Below are positions 1 to 8,070 of a DNA stretch of 12,603 nucleotides, piece by piece. Source of the stretch: Verrucomicrobiota bacterium (GTDB lineage: Bacteria > Verrucomicrobiota > Verrucomicrobiia > Limisphaerales > JAHEOI01); the NCBI GenBank assembly GCA_018610125.1, contig JAHEOI010000254.1, positions 1 to 12,603 of the forward strand, read 5' to 3'. Made by a program: the position numbers and the translations under genes. Every line of letters begins with the position of its first letter. Positions within the stretch are counted from its first letter, which is position 1. Below the pieces are notes generated by a model that did not search any database, had not been told where the DNA came from, and saw only the letters and a program-made list of their open reading frames with translations.

Positions 1-1923
1 AGGCACTCGGAAGCCGGTCGCGATCCGCTCGCCCTCGGAACCATCCGGGGCAACCCGCATGATGGCACCGGGTGTGGTGAAGTCGTTGAACAGACCGGTT
101 TTGGCATAATAGAAGTTGCCTGCCTGGTCGACCTGCAAATCAAAGTTGAACATGTGCCAATGCGTCCGGACGTTCGGATCGGCGAAAAACCTTTCATAAT
201 AATCGGCTTCACCGTTTTGGTTTAGGTCGTGGAGCCGCACGATGCCGTCGCGACAGGTTACATAAATTTGTCCATTCACCACCCGTACACCCAACGGCTC
301 ATATAGCCCCGCGGCGTAACGTTTCCACCTCACCTCATCCAAGTCGTCGTCAAGTCCGGAGACGATCCAAACGTCCCCCGTATAGGTTGTCACCACCGCT
401 CGCCCATCCGAGAAAAAACCAACCGCCGCTGTTCGCATCCAAACGTTGTAACGATTTTTGAACGGAATAGGTACGGTATCCAGGGCATAGCCGTTCCTAG
501 CCTCACCGAGCTTGCCCTCCACCGTGATGGTCTGGTTCCATCGGCGTGGCCCCCCGTCGGTCAGGCTCGACGGTCGCGTGAATGTTGCCGCGTCACGGTT
601 AAACCGCGCGAAGCTTGCAAACTGAAGCATCTCCGCTTTGCCCTGACCGGCGTATCTCATGACGTGTACAACCCGCCTCCGGTCGCCACCCGGGATGTGA
701 AGTACCAGTCCGGTCTTGTCGTCCACCTTCCACCTCAGCCCCTTCACGTTGCCGGCAACGGCGGCTGCGCTAAACCGGCGATACGGGCTATTCGGGTCGC
801 CCATGCCGAGCAGCGCAAGGTGGCCGGCGGCTTTGCCACCACGCCGTCCGACTCGCTTGCCCTCGAGGCTGAGCAAACCACGGATCGACTTTGATTTCCC
901 CTTGGCCGGAGAGCCCCCGACGAGGAGTTTCATCGGTTCGCGACCTGCCTTAATTTCAAGGGTGTGCACCAATACCGGTCGCTCACTGAGCTGGCGCATT
1001 TGGAGCAGCTCCAGCACCTTTCGCTCACCAATCCGATATGCGAGCACGATCTGGTTACCGTGCACAAATCTCCCTTGATATTCCATCCACGATGTTGGTG
1101 CGGGACCGCGTTGAGGCCAACTGTTCGAGGATTCGGGCCCGATGTCGAAAGACCCATTCAGCGCCCACCGCCATTGGGCAAGTTCTGGTATCGGTTGGCC
1201 AACAGGTCGAGGGGAGCCTCCAGCTCGCTTTTTCTCAAGCATCGTGTTGCTCAAGTCCAAAAATCCGCCGGTCCAGACACCGGCCACACTCATACGATGC
1301 AAGTTGTAGCTGATGGTGGTTTGGCTTCCCAAATCGACAGTTAGTCCTGAGCGCGCCTTAGAAGCAACTCGCCAGCTTAGGGCACCGCCAAAATCGCGAT
1401 CGCCGCTCGATTTCGTGGAGGCTCTCATTTCGCCTGGCCCGGCCTTCGGCAGCGATGCCAGATATTCATCAGTAATCGGCACGTATTCACTCGGATTTTT
1501 CTCCTTAACGAACCGTTCGCGAACGTAATGGATCGCGTCATAGCGCTGCTGGGGCGATAACCATGTCATTGTCGGCATGGTCTTATAGCCTTGCGTCAAT
1601 GTTTCGAACATACTGTAGGGATCGCCGCCGTTGCGGAGCTCGCCTCTCCCAAACGCACGGGCCTGTGGATTGATGGTCTTTTGCCCGTCGGCACCGTGGC
1701 AAGACAAGCACGCCTCCCGGTATATCCGCCGACCGCGCTCTAGATCGGCCTGCTCAATAAGGGTCGCGTGGTCCAACCGGTTGTTCCGGTGTTGGCTCGG
1801 CCGCTCTTGCTTGCCCGCACCCCAGGCTTCTGAAGCGGCGGCTACAATGGCCCCCAATAAAACCAGCCCAGCCATCAAGAGCTTCACGGCGGCCATTATG
1901 CCGGTCATGCTCGTCCTATCCAT
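1..1923 (-). CDS. Secreted c-type cytochrome with DUF6797-like region (partial, C-terminus off the left edge)
   Basis: The reading frame is open from an ATG at 1923 to base 1, giving 641 codons without a stop; the C-terminus lies outside the window. An ideal Shine-Dalgarno (GAGGAG, 7-base spacer) fixes the start. Residues 1-37 are a signal peptide with a hydrophobic core around 11-30, so the product should be exported. A class I cytochrome c domain follows, with haem motif CLSCH at 72-76 and Met116 or Met119 as possible axial ligand. From about residue 150 the long remainder resembles DUF6797 proteins of Verrucomicrobiota and Planctomycetota. Propeller-like stretches include GDVWIVSGLDDDLDEVRWKR and, near the left edge, VRLHDLNQNGEADYYE. 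Such proteins are usually predicted periplasmic electron-transfer or carbohydrate-related dehydrogenases, but the substrate is unknown. It is divergent from the phytase-like gene. Haem attachment is clear; the DUF assignment is from memory of the family. Confidence 0.88.
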   Translation of the reverse strand, partial: MDRTSMTGIMAAVKLLMAGLVLLGAIVAAASEAWGAGKQERPSQHRNNRLDHATLIEQADLERGRRIYREACLSCHGADGQKTINPQARAFGRGELRNGGDPYSMFETLTQGYKTMPTMTWLSPQQRYDAIHYVRERFVKEKNPSEYVPITDEYLASLPKAGPGEMRASTKSSGDRDFGGALSWRVASKARSGLTVDLGSQTTISYNLHRMSVAGVWTGGFLDLSNTMLEKKRAGGSPRPVGQPIPELAQWRWALNGSFDIGPESSNSWPQRGPAPTSWMEYQGRFVHGNQIVLAYRIGERKVLELLQMRQLSERPVLVHTLEIKAGREPMKLLVGGSPAKGKSKSIRGLLSLEGKRVGRRGGKAAGHLALLGMGDPNSPYRRFSAAAVAGNVKGLRWKVDDKTGLVLHIPGGDRRRVVHVMRYAGQGKAEMLQFASFARFNRDAATFTRPSSLTDGGPRRWNQTITVEGKLGEARNGYALDTVPIPFKNRYNVWMRTAAVGFFSDGRAVVTTYTGDVWIVSGLDDDLDEVRWKRYAAGLYEPLGVRVVNGQIYVTCRDGIVRLHDLNQNGEADYYERFFADPNVRTHWHMFNFDLQVDQAGNFYYAKTGLFNDFTTPGAIMRVAPDGSEGERIATGFRVP

Positions 1924-2029
1924 TCGAAGTCTCCTCAATTCGACTTGCGCCATCATGCAGCCACTTGTCATGCGTGTCCAGGAGTTTTAAGGCTCGCACA
2001 CGATTTGATCTTGTGTTAAGAGAAGGGTT
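1924..2029. promoter_or_regulatory. Divergent intergenic region between the cytochrome and phytase-like genes
   Basis: This 106-bp gap must hold the promoters of both divergent genes. I see no convincing -35/-10 pair on either strand; the best plus-strand candidate is TTGTCA near 1973, but it has no good -10 partner. Just upstream of the plus-strand ribosome binding site, an imperfect hairpin can form: ACACGA (1998-2003) pairs with TTGTGT (2011-2016) with one G-U pair around a 7-base loop. It could be an operator or chance. Confidence 0.35.
1931..1936 (-). promoter_or_regulatory. Ribosome binding site of the cytochrome/DUF6797-like gene
   Basis: GAGGAG on the minus strand, 7 bases before the ATG at 1923. 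It picks this start over the internal Met codons 6 and 10. Confidence 0.75.
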
Positions 2030-3085
2030 GTGAGGATTGGTTCTCTTTTCCCGAAATGCTTCGTTGTTGTCACGTCGATTGCGATTGCCTTGGTAGCGGT
2101 TTGCGGTAGCGCCGCTGATGTCACCATTAAGGGCGAGCTGGAAAACATCTTCGCGATTCCCTCCCAGGAAACAGGAGCAAGCCAACTAAGCGGCATCACT
2201 TACACAGGCGGGCAACAGTATTATGTCGTCGGCGATTCCGAGGCGAAGGCTTACCCGCTTACGATCAAGGTCGATCCCGTATCCGGTCAAGTGCGTTCGG
2301 CGAGCTTCGGAAGACCGATAAGCCTCTCTAAGGGCAGAGACTTGGAAGGGATCGCCTATCATCGGCAGCGGCGGACCCTTTTCGTGGCGGACGAGGCACC
2401 GACTTCCGAAGGGCCGGTGATCCGAGAAATGGCAATCCGAAACGGCTCGCTCCTCAAAACCATTCCGGTTTCAACGGTTTATAGCCGGTTCCGGGACAAT
2501 TTCGGTCTCGAGTCGCTCGCATACCACCACGGGAGTCGGACACTTTGGACCGCCAATGAAGAGACATTGAAGGGGGACGGCCCGATAACTTCCCCATCCC
2601 AAGGCGCCCGCATCAGGCTGCAGCAGTTCAATGCGGCCTTGGAGCCGGTCGGCCAATTTGTCTACCCAGTCGACCCCTTATCCGGCACGAGCCCATTTAC
2701 TGAATTCGAGCGACGCGGGGTCGTGGATCTCGCCGCGCTTTCGGAAGGCCGTTTGTTGGTGCTTGAGCGCGAGCTGGGGGGGAAGATCCCGACATTTCGC
2801 TACTCCATCTACCTTGCGGAGATTGCCCAAGCCACTGATGTCTCGGACATTGCCCGCTTGAAGCATTCCAAGGGGTGGAACAAGACCCAAAAATCGCTGC
2901 TTTGGGAAAAAATGGTGGGCGTCCACCATAATTTTGAGGGGATGACGATTGGTAAGTCGCTGGGATCCGGACGGTACACGTTGATGTTGGTTTCGGACAA
3001 TGGCGGGGGACTCAGGCAAGCAATCTGGTCATTGGTGCTTTCGGGAGGTCCTGATTCGACACCGCACGATTTTAATGAGAAATGA
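2030..3085 (+). CDS. Exported esterase-like/phytase-like beta-propeller protein
   Basis: A 351-residue protein that starts at GTG 2030, the only usual start after the in-frame stop at 2006; AGAAGGG lies just upstream with a very short spacer. Residues 1-28 look like a Sec signal peptide (Lys9, hydrophobic core 11-24, likely cleavage near GSA-AD). Cys25 is not in a good lipobox (VAVC), so lipoprotein status is unlikely. The mature part matches the 'esterase-like activity of phytase' family: repeated blade motifs DLEGIAYH (104-111), GLESLAYHH (159-167), VVDLAAL (231-237) and NFEGMTIG (301-308), plus a closing LVSDNGGG (320-327). The length fits the family. The enzymatic activity of these proteins is poorly defined; a periplasmic phosphoesterase or ligand-binding role is possible. 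Its last 11 bases overlap the glycosyltransferase gene, so the two are probably co-transcribed and perhaps translationally coupled. Confidence 0.85.
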   Translation: MRIGSLFPKCFVVVTSIAIALVAVCGSAADVTIKGELENIFAIPSQETGASQLSGITYTGGQQYYVVGDSEAKAYPLTIKVDPVSGQVRSASFGRPISLSKGRDLEGIAYHRQRRTLFVADEAPTSEGPVIREMAIRNGSLLKTIPVSTVYSRFRDNFGLESLAYHHGSRTLWTANEETLKGDGPITSPSQGARIRLQQFNAALEPVGQFVYPVDPLSGTSPFTEFERRGVVDLAALSEGRLLVLERELGGKIPTFRYSIYLAEIAQATDVSDIARLKHSKGWNKTQKSLLWEKMVGVHHNFEGMTIGKSLGSGRYTLMLVSDNGGGLRQAIWSLVLSGGPDSTPHDFNEK

Positions 3086-3851
3086 CACGACGATGCCAAA
3101 CAAGGAATCGGACGAGGCGTCGCCGCGGGTAGTCACTGTCGTGGTCCCGGCGTTCAATGAGGAACGATTGATCGCTTGCTGCTTGAAGGCGATTCAAAGC
3201 GCATTGGAGGCCTTTGAGGAGCGCGGCTGGCGAACCGACCTGATTGTCTGTGACAATGGCTCAACGGATCACACACGCGAGCTGGCAGAGGCCCATGGGG
3301 CAAGAGTCGTGCACGAGCCGGTCAATCAAATCTCGAGAGCGCGCAATCGGGGCGCCGGTGCGGCTCGCGAAGGGTGGCTGATCTTTGTGGATGCGGATTC
3401 GTATCCTTCAAAGGGCCTCTTTTCCGAGATCGAGCGGAGTCTCGCTTCCGGCAAGGTGATCGGCGGCGGCTGCGTTATCGAATTCGATGAGCAGCGTTGG
3501 TGGAGCCGCCCGTTGATGAGGCTATGGAATTGCATCAGTCGGTGGAAGCAGTGGGCGGCGGGATCATTGATGTTTTGTGAGGTCACCGTCTTCAACGAGC
3601 TTCATGGCTTCAGCGACAAGCACTTTGCCGGGGAAGAGGTTGATTTTTTCCAACGACTCCATCAACGGGCCCGTGAAAGAGGCAAACAAATCGTCATTCT
3701 CGATCGGTATCCCTTGTTAACCGCCGGACGCAAGCTCTCCCTATACCGACCCCGCGATCACTTCGCGTTCCTGGCACGGGCACTGATTTCACCCCGTAAA
3801 ACCATGTTGGACCGAACAGCCTGCCGGATCTGGTACGATGGAAGGCGTTAG
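3075..3851 (+). CDS. Family 2 (GT-A fold) glycosyltransferase
   Basis: About 258 residues. It transfers a sugar from a nucleotide-sugar to an acceptor that cannot be named from sequence. GT2 landmarks appear in order: VVPAFNEE (23-30), nucleotide-binding DNGSTD (60-65), NRGAGAA (91-97), the metal-binding DxD-like FVDADS (104-109) and the acceptor/base region FAGEEVDFFQRL (184-195). There is no signal peptide. Only short hydrophobic stretches lie near the C-terminus, so it is probably cytoplasmic or peripheral to the membrane. The frame extends upstream to 3000, but that would lie deep inside the phytase-like gene. ATG 3075 overlaps that gene by 11 bases, and ATG 3093 (residue 7) is an equally reasonable start; neither has a strong ribosome binding site. 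It converges with the gspE-like gene, 52 bp away, and I see no clear terminator there. Confidence 0.9.
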   Translation: MRNDTTMPNKESDEASPRVVTVVVPAFNEERLIACCLKAIQSALEAFEERGWRTDLIVCDNGSTDHTRELAEAHGARVVHEPVNQISRARNRGAGAAREGWLIFVDADSYPSKGLFSEIERSLASGKVIGGGCVIEFDEQRWWSRPLMRLWNCISRWKQWAAGSLMFCEVTVFNELHGFSDKHFAGEEVDFFQRLHQRARERGKQIVILDRYPLLTAGRKLSLYRPRDHFAFLARALISPRKTMLDRTACRIWYDGRR

Positions 3852-3903
3852 GGAAAGGACTCAGTGTATCCAGCAAATGAGACACTTATTTCTTTACAGA
3901 CCC

Positions 3904-5247
3904 TTAGCGGACGGAAGGAGTGGGCAATGTTTCATGACTTCCCATCAGCCGGATCTCGGAAAGCGTGGTCACCTTCTGATCGACGAGACGAAGCCCCTTG
4001 TTCAGCAGCGATGCGACATCGCGATGGCGCAAATGCCGTCGGATTTCGTGCTCATGGGCATGCGAGAGGATTAAATCGTAATCGGCCTCGGTGTAGCGCC
4101 AAATCTCGAAGACGCCGGTTCTGCCTCGGTAACCTGTCCCTTGACATTCCTCGCACCCGACAGGCTTGACTGTCTTATTCGGCACTTGTTTTTGGTGAGA
4201 TCGAAGCCAGTTGGCGTCCACAGGATCGGGGGGCGCCCATTGCCAGCAGTGCTTGCATACCAACCGGACAAGCCGCTGAGCGATAACCAATTCAAGCGAC
4301 GTGGCGATCTCGTGGTCGGTTACTTCCCAGTTCCGAAGCGCGGTCACGACTCCCGCTGTGTCTCGACTGTGCATTGTGCTCAACAATGCCTTCCCCGTCG
4401 CGGAAGCATCCACCGCAGTCCGGCCCGACTCACGGTCACGAATCTCCCCGACAAGCAGGTAGTCGGGATCGAGCCGAAGCATCGATTTCAATCCTTCGCT
4501 AAAGGTCAAGCCGTGTCGGTTGTCGACCTGGAGCTGAGTGACGCCCTCGATTTGGTATTCCACCGGATCTTCAATTGTCAGAATCGCTTTATCCTGGAAC
4601 TTCAGCTCATGAAGGATCGAATAGAGCGTAGTGGTCTTGCCGCTGCCGATCGGGCCGGTCACCAAGCACATCCCACTGATCTCGCTGAGCCATTGGTAGA
4701 TATGATCCTTGTCTTCCTCCTGCAGCCCCAGCTCTTCCAGGCGATGAACGATTCGGTTGGGATCAAAGAGACGAAGGACCAGTTTCTCGCCCGCAAAACA
4801 AGGAGTGCAAGCCAGCCGCATGTCGAGCTTTTGGCCATCCAGCTCATAATGTGTTTGGGCATCTTGGGGAACAAAGGCGGTCACCGGATCCAGATCGGCA
4901 TGCGTCTTGAGGTGGCGGATCAGGCGAGTGGATTGTGGCTTGGAAATGAGTGCGGCATCATGAAGGTTTCCATCCACACGGACCCTCACCCGAGCTCCGG
5001 AGCTAAGCGGCTCAATATGGATGTCGGAAGCATTGGCCTTATAGGCATCCATCAGGAGGGCATCGATCCACTCTCCCGGGTTGAAGTCGGCATTCGTCGC
5101 GCCTGTGCCGCTCTGGTCAACCATCCTTTCAAACCTGGGGAGGTGACCATAAATAGGCTTCTGCACAGCCTTCGAAGAGGCCCGTTTCGAGGCACTCTTC
5201 TGCTTGGACGTGGGCGTGGTTCGCTTTTTCGCTTTCGTACTGGCCAT
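3904..5247 (-). CDS. GspE/PilB-family type II secretion/type IV pilus ATPase, short form with basic N-terminal tail
   Basis: A 447-residue hexameric traffic ATPase of the kind that powers pseudopilus or pilus assembly at the inner membrane. Motifs in order: SDIHIEPL (74-81) opening the N2 domain; Walker A GPIGSGKTT (198-206); Asp box TIEDPVEYQIEG (224-235); Walker B around LDPDYLLVGEIRD (259-271); His box STMHSRD (290-296); and the zinc-binding pairs CxxC at 331/334 and 365/368, followed by GRTGVFEI. All catalytic motifs are intact. It lacks the roughly 100-150-residue N1 (MshEN/T2SSE_N) domain that docks GspE or PilB to its platform partner. In its place is a tail with 10 Lys/Arg and 10 Ser/Thr in the first 30 residues and no acidic residue. 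No other secretion or pilus gene is nearby. The start has only a weak ribosome binding site. The upstream ATP-grasp-like gene is 44 bp away in the same direction. Confidence 0.95.
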   Translation of the reverse strand: MASTKAKKRTTPTSKQKSASKRASSKAVQKPIYGHLPRFERMVDQSGTGATNADFNPGEWIDALLMDAYKANASDIHIEPLSSGARVRVRVDGNLHDAALISKPQSTRLIRHLKTHADLDPVTAFVPQDAQTHYELDGQKLDMRLACTPCFAGEKLVLRLFDPNRIVHRLEELGLQEEDKDHIYQWLSEISGMCLVTGPIGSGKTTTLYSILHELKFQDKAILTIEDPVEYQIEGVTQLQVDNRHGLTFSEGLKSMLRLDPDYLLVGEIRDRESGRTAVDASATGKALLSTMHSRDTAGVVTALRNWEVTDHEIATSLELVIAQRLVRLVCKHCWQWAPPDPVDANWLRSHQKQVPNKTVKPVGCEECQGTGYRGRTGVFEIWRYTEADYDLILSHAHEHEIRRHLRHRDVASLLNKGLRLVDQKVTTLSEIRLMGSHETLPTPSVR

Positions 5248-5291
5248 CGTCTTTATTTAGCCTTAACAGAGGGTTTTGATAAAACTTTTTT

Positions 5292-6650
5292 TTACAGCGG
5301 CTCCTTGCCAACGGAACAAGGCGCCAAAATCGCTTCCTTCATCCCATGAATTATCTTTTTCTCAGGGGAACAGATTGTCGCAAGAATGCCCCCTAATTGA
5401 ACAGAAGCGGAATCTCCGTGGCCTGAAACAAAATAATACGGACACAACCTTGCCCTTCCTAACATGGGAACGAGTTGATTCGTGTCAAAGTCGAACCAGG
5501 AGCTTTCGACGGTGGTCGGCTTGAAGTAACGCTGGAGCACGAATGGGGTCCGCGAAAACTCGGCAAGGGCTTTGTCGACCGCCCCGCTCCATTCTTGAGA
5601 TGAGAGGTCGCTACCGAGGTAGACTCCCCGTGATCCCCATGCGGTCTCGGAAAAGCCGGAGACCTTCAGGATAAGATTCCGCTCCTTTTGCGAAAGCCCT
5701 TTAAGATGCTCCCAAGCGACAATGTCCAGCTCCGGGATTGCGCCATGCGGTGGCAGAGGAGTCGGATCGACCACCCAGGTATAAGGGACCGTCTGCTGCA
5801 AACGACGGAGATACCCACTACCAACATGCTGTTTCCAAAAATGTTGCAGGTGACCATTCCATAGGAGGGCAAAGAGCATTTTCTCTTCAAAGAAGGATTT
5901 GGGGGGCGGGGTCAAAAAGCATTGCTTTTCCTTTGCCCGATCGAGAATGGCCTGCGCATTCGGGACGTTGGCCAAGTCGAATAGCTCAAAGAACCGGTAA
6001 ATGGCATCGCCGCTTTGAAAGTCCTTGAAGCGAGCGTCACGCACCTGAAAGCGCGGGACGCCATTGCGGTCATTCAATTGGCGAGACAGCCACATCATTT
6101 CAGGGCGATAGGTGCTCGCTTCTTCGGAAATGACCACGTGCACCTGCCCGCGTGAGTCAAAGAGGCTTTCAAACCCGTCGAGCATCCCTGTTCGGCCGCC
6201 GATAACCTTGAACCCGGCTTGAGTGTAGACCTCATTAAGCCAGGCTGTCAGTCCGATTCCGCCCGGAACGCTATCGAGCTCGGTAATGGCGAAGCCGGAA
6301 TCGGTCAATAAGATGTCGGGACGGATCACCCGAGGAATTTCTTGTCGAAAAGAGGAGGAGCGCTGGAGGTTTACGACGGTGTCGTCTTTCCCTTGTTCGA
6401 GCCAATCGGCGACCCAATGTGGCTGTCGTCCAGTGACACTATGGCGGTAAAGGCGGTTGGTGGCGCGATAGAACTGGAGCAGGACCGGGCCCAGTCTCTC
6501 GAATGCCTCAACCAGCTTTGGATCGAGGGCAAACGGCTCGGGTGAGATCCGCCAATGATGCCCGGCAAAGAGCCCTTCGGAGGGAATTCGATCCCGAATA
6601 AAACAAGCTGCTTCCGCCCCGACACTTGAGGTGCTCGCCTGTGTGCTCAT
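5292..6650 (-). CDS. Conserved protein of unknown function, resembles a circularly permuted ATP-grasp enzyme
   Basis: A 452-residue protein I cannot name; it has no signal peptide or membrane segment. Several stretches recall circularly permuted ATP-grasp/glutathionylspermidine-synthase-like proteins. RPDILLTDSGFAITELDSVP (110-129) has the layout of the substrate-side segment that usually ends in an acidic metal or substrate ligand. LILKVSGFSETAWGSRGVYL (326-345) looks like the lysine plus glycine-rich nucleotide loop. VLQRYFKP (371-378) resembles the strand carrying adenine-contacting residues, and GRARLCPYYFV (398-408) resembles the last core strand. If correct, it would join a carboxylate to an amine using ATP. 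Codon pattern and length leave little doubt that it is a real gene. It lies 84 bp downstream of proA and 44 bp upstream of the gspE-like gene, all in the same direction. The ATG at 6650 has only a distant GGAG, so the true start could be slightly internal. Its stop codon merges into a run of eight A. Confidence 0.88.
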   Translation of the reverse strand: MSTQASTSSVGAEAACFIRDRIPSEGLFAGHHWRISPEPFALDPKLVEAFERLGPVLLQFYRATNRLYRHSVTGRQPHWVADWLEQGKDDTVVNLQRSSSFRQEIPRVIRPDILLTDSGFAITELDSVPGGIGLTAWLNEVYTQAGFKVIGGRTGMLDGFESLFDSRGQVHVVISEEASTYRPEMMWLSRQLNDRNGVPRFQVRDARFKDFQSGDAIYRFFELFDLANVPNAQAILDRAKEKQCFLTPPPKSFFEEKMLFALLWNGHLQHFWKQHVGSGYLRRLQQTVPYTWVVDPTPLPPHGAIPELDIVAWEHLKGLSQKERNLILKVSGFSETAWGSRGVYLGSDLSSQEWSGAVDKALAEFSRTPFVLQRYFKPTTVESSWFDFDTNQLVPMLGRARLCPYYFVSGHGDSASVQLGGILATICSPEKKIIHGMKEAILAPCSVGKEPL

Positions 6651-6734
6651 TCAAAAACCAGTCTCTCTCCACGACGCCGTTTGCTTCTCTCGCTTCTTAA
6701 CCCGGGATAAAGGAGTCAGGTTGAAGCATGCCAA

Positions 6735-8009
6735 TTACGTGCGTAACTGACCGGAGCCGATTCCGATCCACTTGTAGGAAGTCAGCTCCTCCAGTCCCAT
6801 CGGACCGCGTGCCCCTATCTTATCCGTACTGATGCCGATTTCGGCCCCCATCCCGAATTCGGCACCATCGGTGAAGCGCGTTGACGCGTTCCAATAAACG
6901 GCTGCCGAGTCGACCTGGTTGAGAAATTGCCTGGCGCGGGCTTCATCACCGGTAACGATACTATCGGAGTGGGCTGAACCGTATTGATTGATATGATCGA
7001 TCGCTTCTGAAAGGCCGTGCACGGTACGGACCGCCAAGACAAGATCGTTGTATTCAGTGGTCCAATCCTCTTCGGTGGCATCCTCTGCCCGCTCACCGAC
7101 ATTGGGTAGAAACTCCCTGGTTCGTTGGTCGAGGCGCAATGTCACGTTTTGCTCAAGCAATCGATCAACGATATCGGGTAGGAATTTCGGGGCTATAGCC
7201 TCATCAACGAGAAGGGTTTCGGCGGCGTTACAGACCGACGAGCGTTGCAGTTTCGCGTTAAGGGTGATCGATTCCGCCATTTCGAGGTTGGCATCCCGAT
7301 CGACATAGACGTGGCAGACTCCCTTATAATGCTTGATCACGGGCACCTTTGAGGCTTCGGCAACGGCGCGGATTAAGCCTTCACCGCCTCTTGGAATACA
7401 GAGGTCGACGTATTCCGTCAAAGACAACAATGTCGGAACGACTTCGCGGTCGGATGTCGGGACAACTTGGATTGCGTACTCGGGGAAGGCCGGCACCTTC
7501 TCTTTGGCGGCGTTGACCATGATCTCCGCAATGATTTGGTTCGACTGCAGTGCCTCCTTGCCGCCGCGCAAGATGGTAGCATTCCCGGATTTGAAGCAAA
7601 GGCCCGCTGCGTCCGCGGTAACATTCGGCCGGGATTCATAAATGATGACAATCACACCGATCGGTGTGGAGATCTTTTGGAGCTTCAGATCATTGGGACG
7701 GGTACGCTCTTCTAAGACATGCCCGACCGGATCCGGCAACGCGGCCACCTCACGAAGGCCTTCAGCCATCTTGGTGATCCGTTTCTCGTTCAACTTCAAC
7801 CGGTCCTGCATCGCGGGCGAGAGCTCCATCCCGGCAGCCGTTTGCATATCTTGCGTATTGGCCTCCTGGATCCGTTGCCCATTGCTCTCCAGGGCATCGG
7901 CCATGGCCAAGAGCGCCCGGTTCTTATCGTCGCTTGAGAGAGCGGCAAGCGACCGCGAGGCCGCTTTGGCTTGACGGGCCAGCTCGGTCATTTCTTCCGC
8001 AAGTGTCAT
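6735..8009 (-). CDS. proA: Gamma-glutamyl phosphate reductase (glutamate-5-semialdehyde dehydrogenase)
   Basis: A 424-residue cytoplasmic enzyme that reduces gamma-glutamyl phosphate to glutamate-5-semialdehyde with NADPH, the second step of proline synthesis. Family landmarks are clear: IGVIVIIYESRPNVTADAAG (117-136), SGNATILRGGKEA (141-153), PRGGEGL (206-212), the catalytic cysteine in QRSSVCNAAE (Cys260), GAEFGMGAEIGIS (382-394) and ARGPMGLEELTSYKWIG (400-416). The length is typical (about 415-430). The ATG at 8009 has no obvious Shine-Dalgarno sequence. A 154-bp gap with a complex palindromic element precedes it. The glutamate kinase gene proB, its usual partner, is not in this window. 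The downstream neighbour is the ATP-grasp-like gene. Confidence 0.98.
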   Translation of the reverse strand: MTLAEEMTELARQAKAASRSLAALSSDDKNRALLAMADALESNGQRIQEANTQDMQTAAGMELSPAMQDRLKLNEKRITKMAEGLREVAALPDPVGHVLEERTRPNDLKLQKISTPIGVIVIIYESRPNVTADAAGLCFKSGNATILRGGKEALQSNQIIAEIMVNAAKEKVPAFPEYAIQVVPTSDREVVPTLLSLTEYVDLCIPRGGEGLIRAVAEASKVPVIKHYKGVCHVYVDRDANLEMAESITLNAKLQRSSVCNAAETLLVDEAIAPKFLPDIVDRLLEQNVTLRLDQRTREFLPNVGERAEDATEEDWTTEYNDLVLAVRTVHGLSEAIDHINQYGSAHSDSIVTGDEARARQFLNQVDSAAVYWNASTRFTDGAEFGMGAEIGISTDKIGARGPMGLEELTSYKWIGIGSGQLRT

Positions 8010-8070
8010 ATGATCACATTAGCGGATCTCTGGGCCCAGGGCAAATTGGCATAAGCGAGAACTTCTGCCT

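Noticed and set aside
664..1528. Several 70-126-codon plus-strand frames
   Set aside because: They are antisense to the cytochrome/DUF6797-like gene, which is open over the whole stretch with a haem motif, a signal peptide and a good ribosome binding site. Their products are Arg/Ser/Pro-rich shadows.
3000..3074. Upstream extension of the glycosyltransferase to ATG 3000
   Set aside because: It would overlap the phytase-like gene by 86 bases, and the extra residues lie outside the GT2 domain. ATG 3075 or 3093 fits better.
3852..3903. Possible bidirectional terminator between the glycosyltransferase and gspE-like genes
   Set aside because: The only inverted repeat is AGTGT/ACACT with a 14-base loop; the stem is too short and the loop too long to call a terminator.
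5273..5293. Plus-strand intrinsic terminator (GTTTTGATAAAAC followed by T8)
   Set aside because: The T-run is convincing, but the stem is five A/T-rich pairs with a 3-base loop, and no plus-strand gene ends there.
4141..5349. 402-codon plus-strand open frame opposite the gspE-like gene
   Set aside because: It lies almost wholly antisense to a gene with every GspE/PilB motif intact, its product shows no recognisable domain, and it follows from the codon bias of the true gene.
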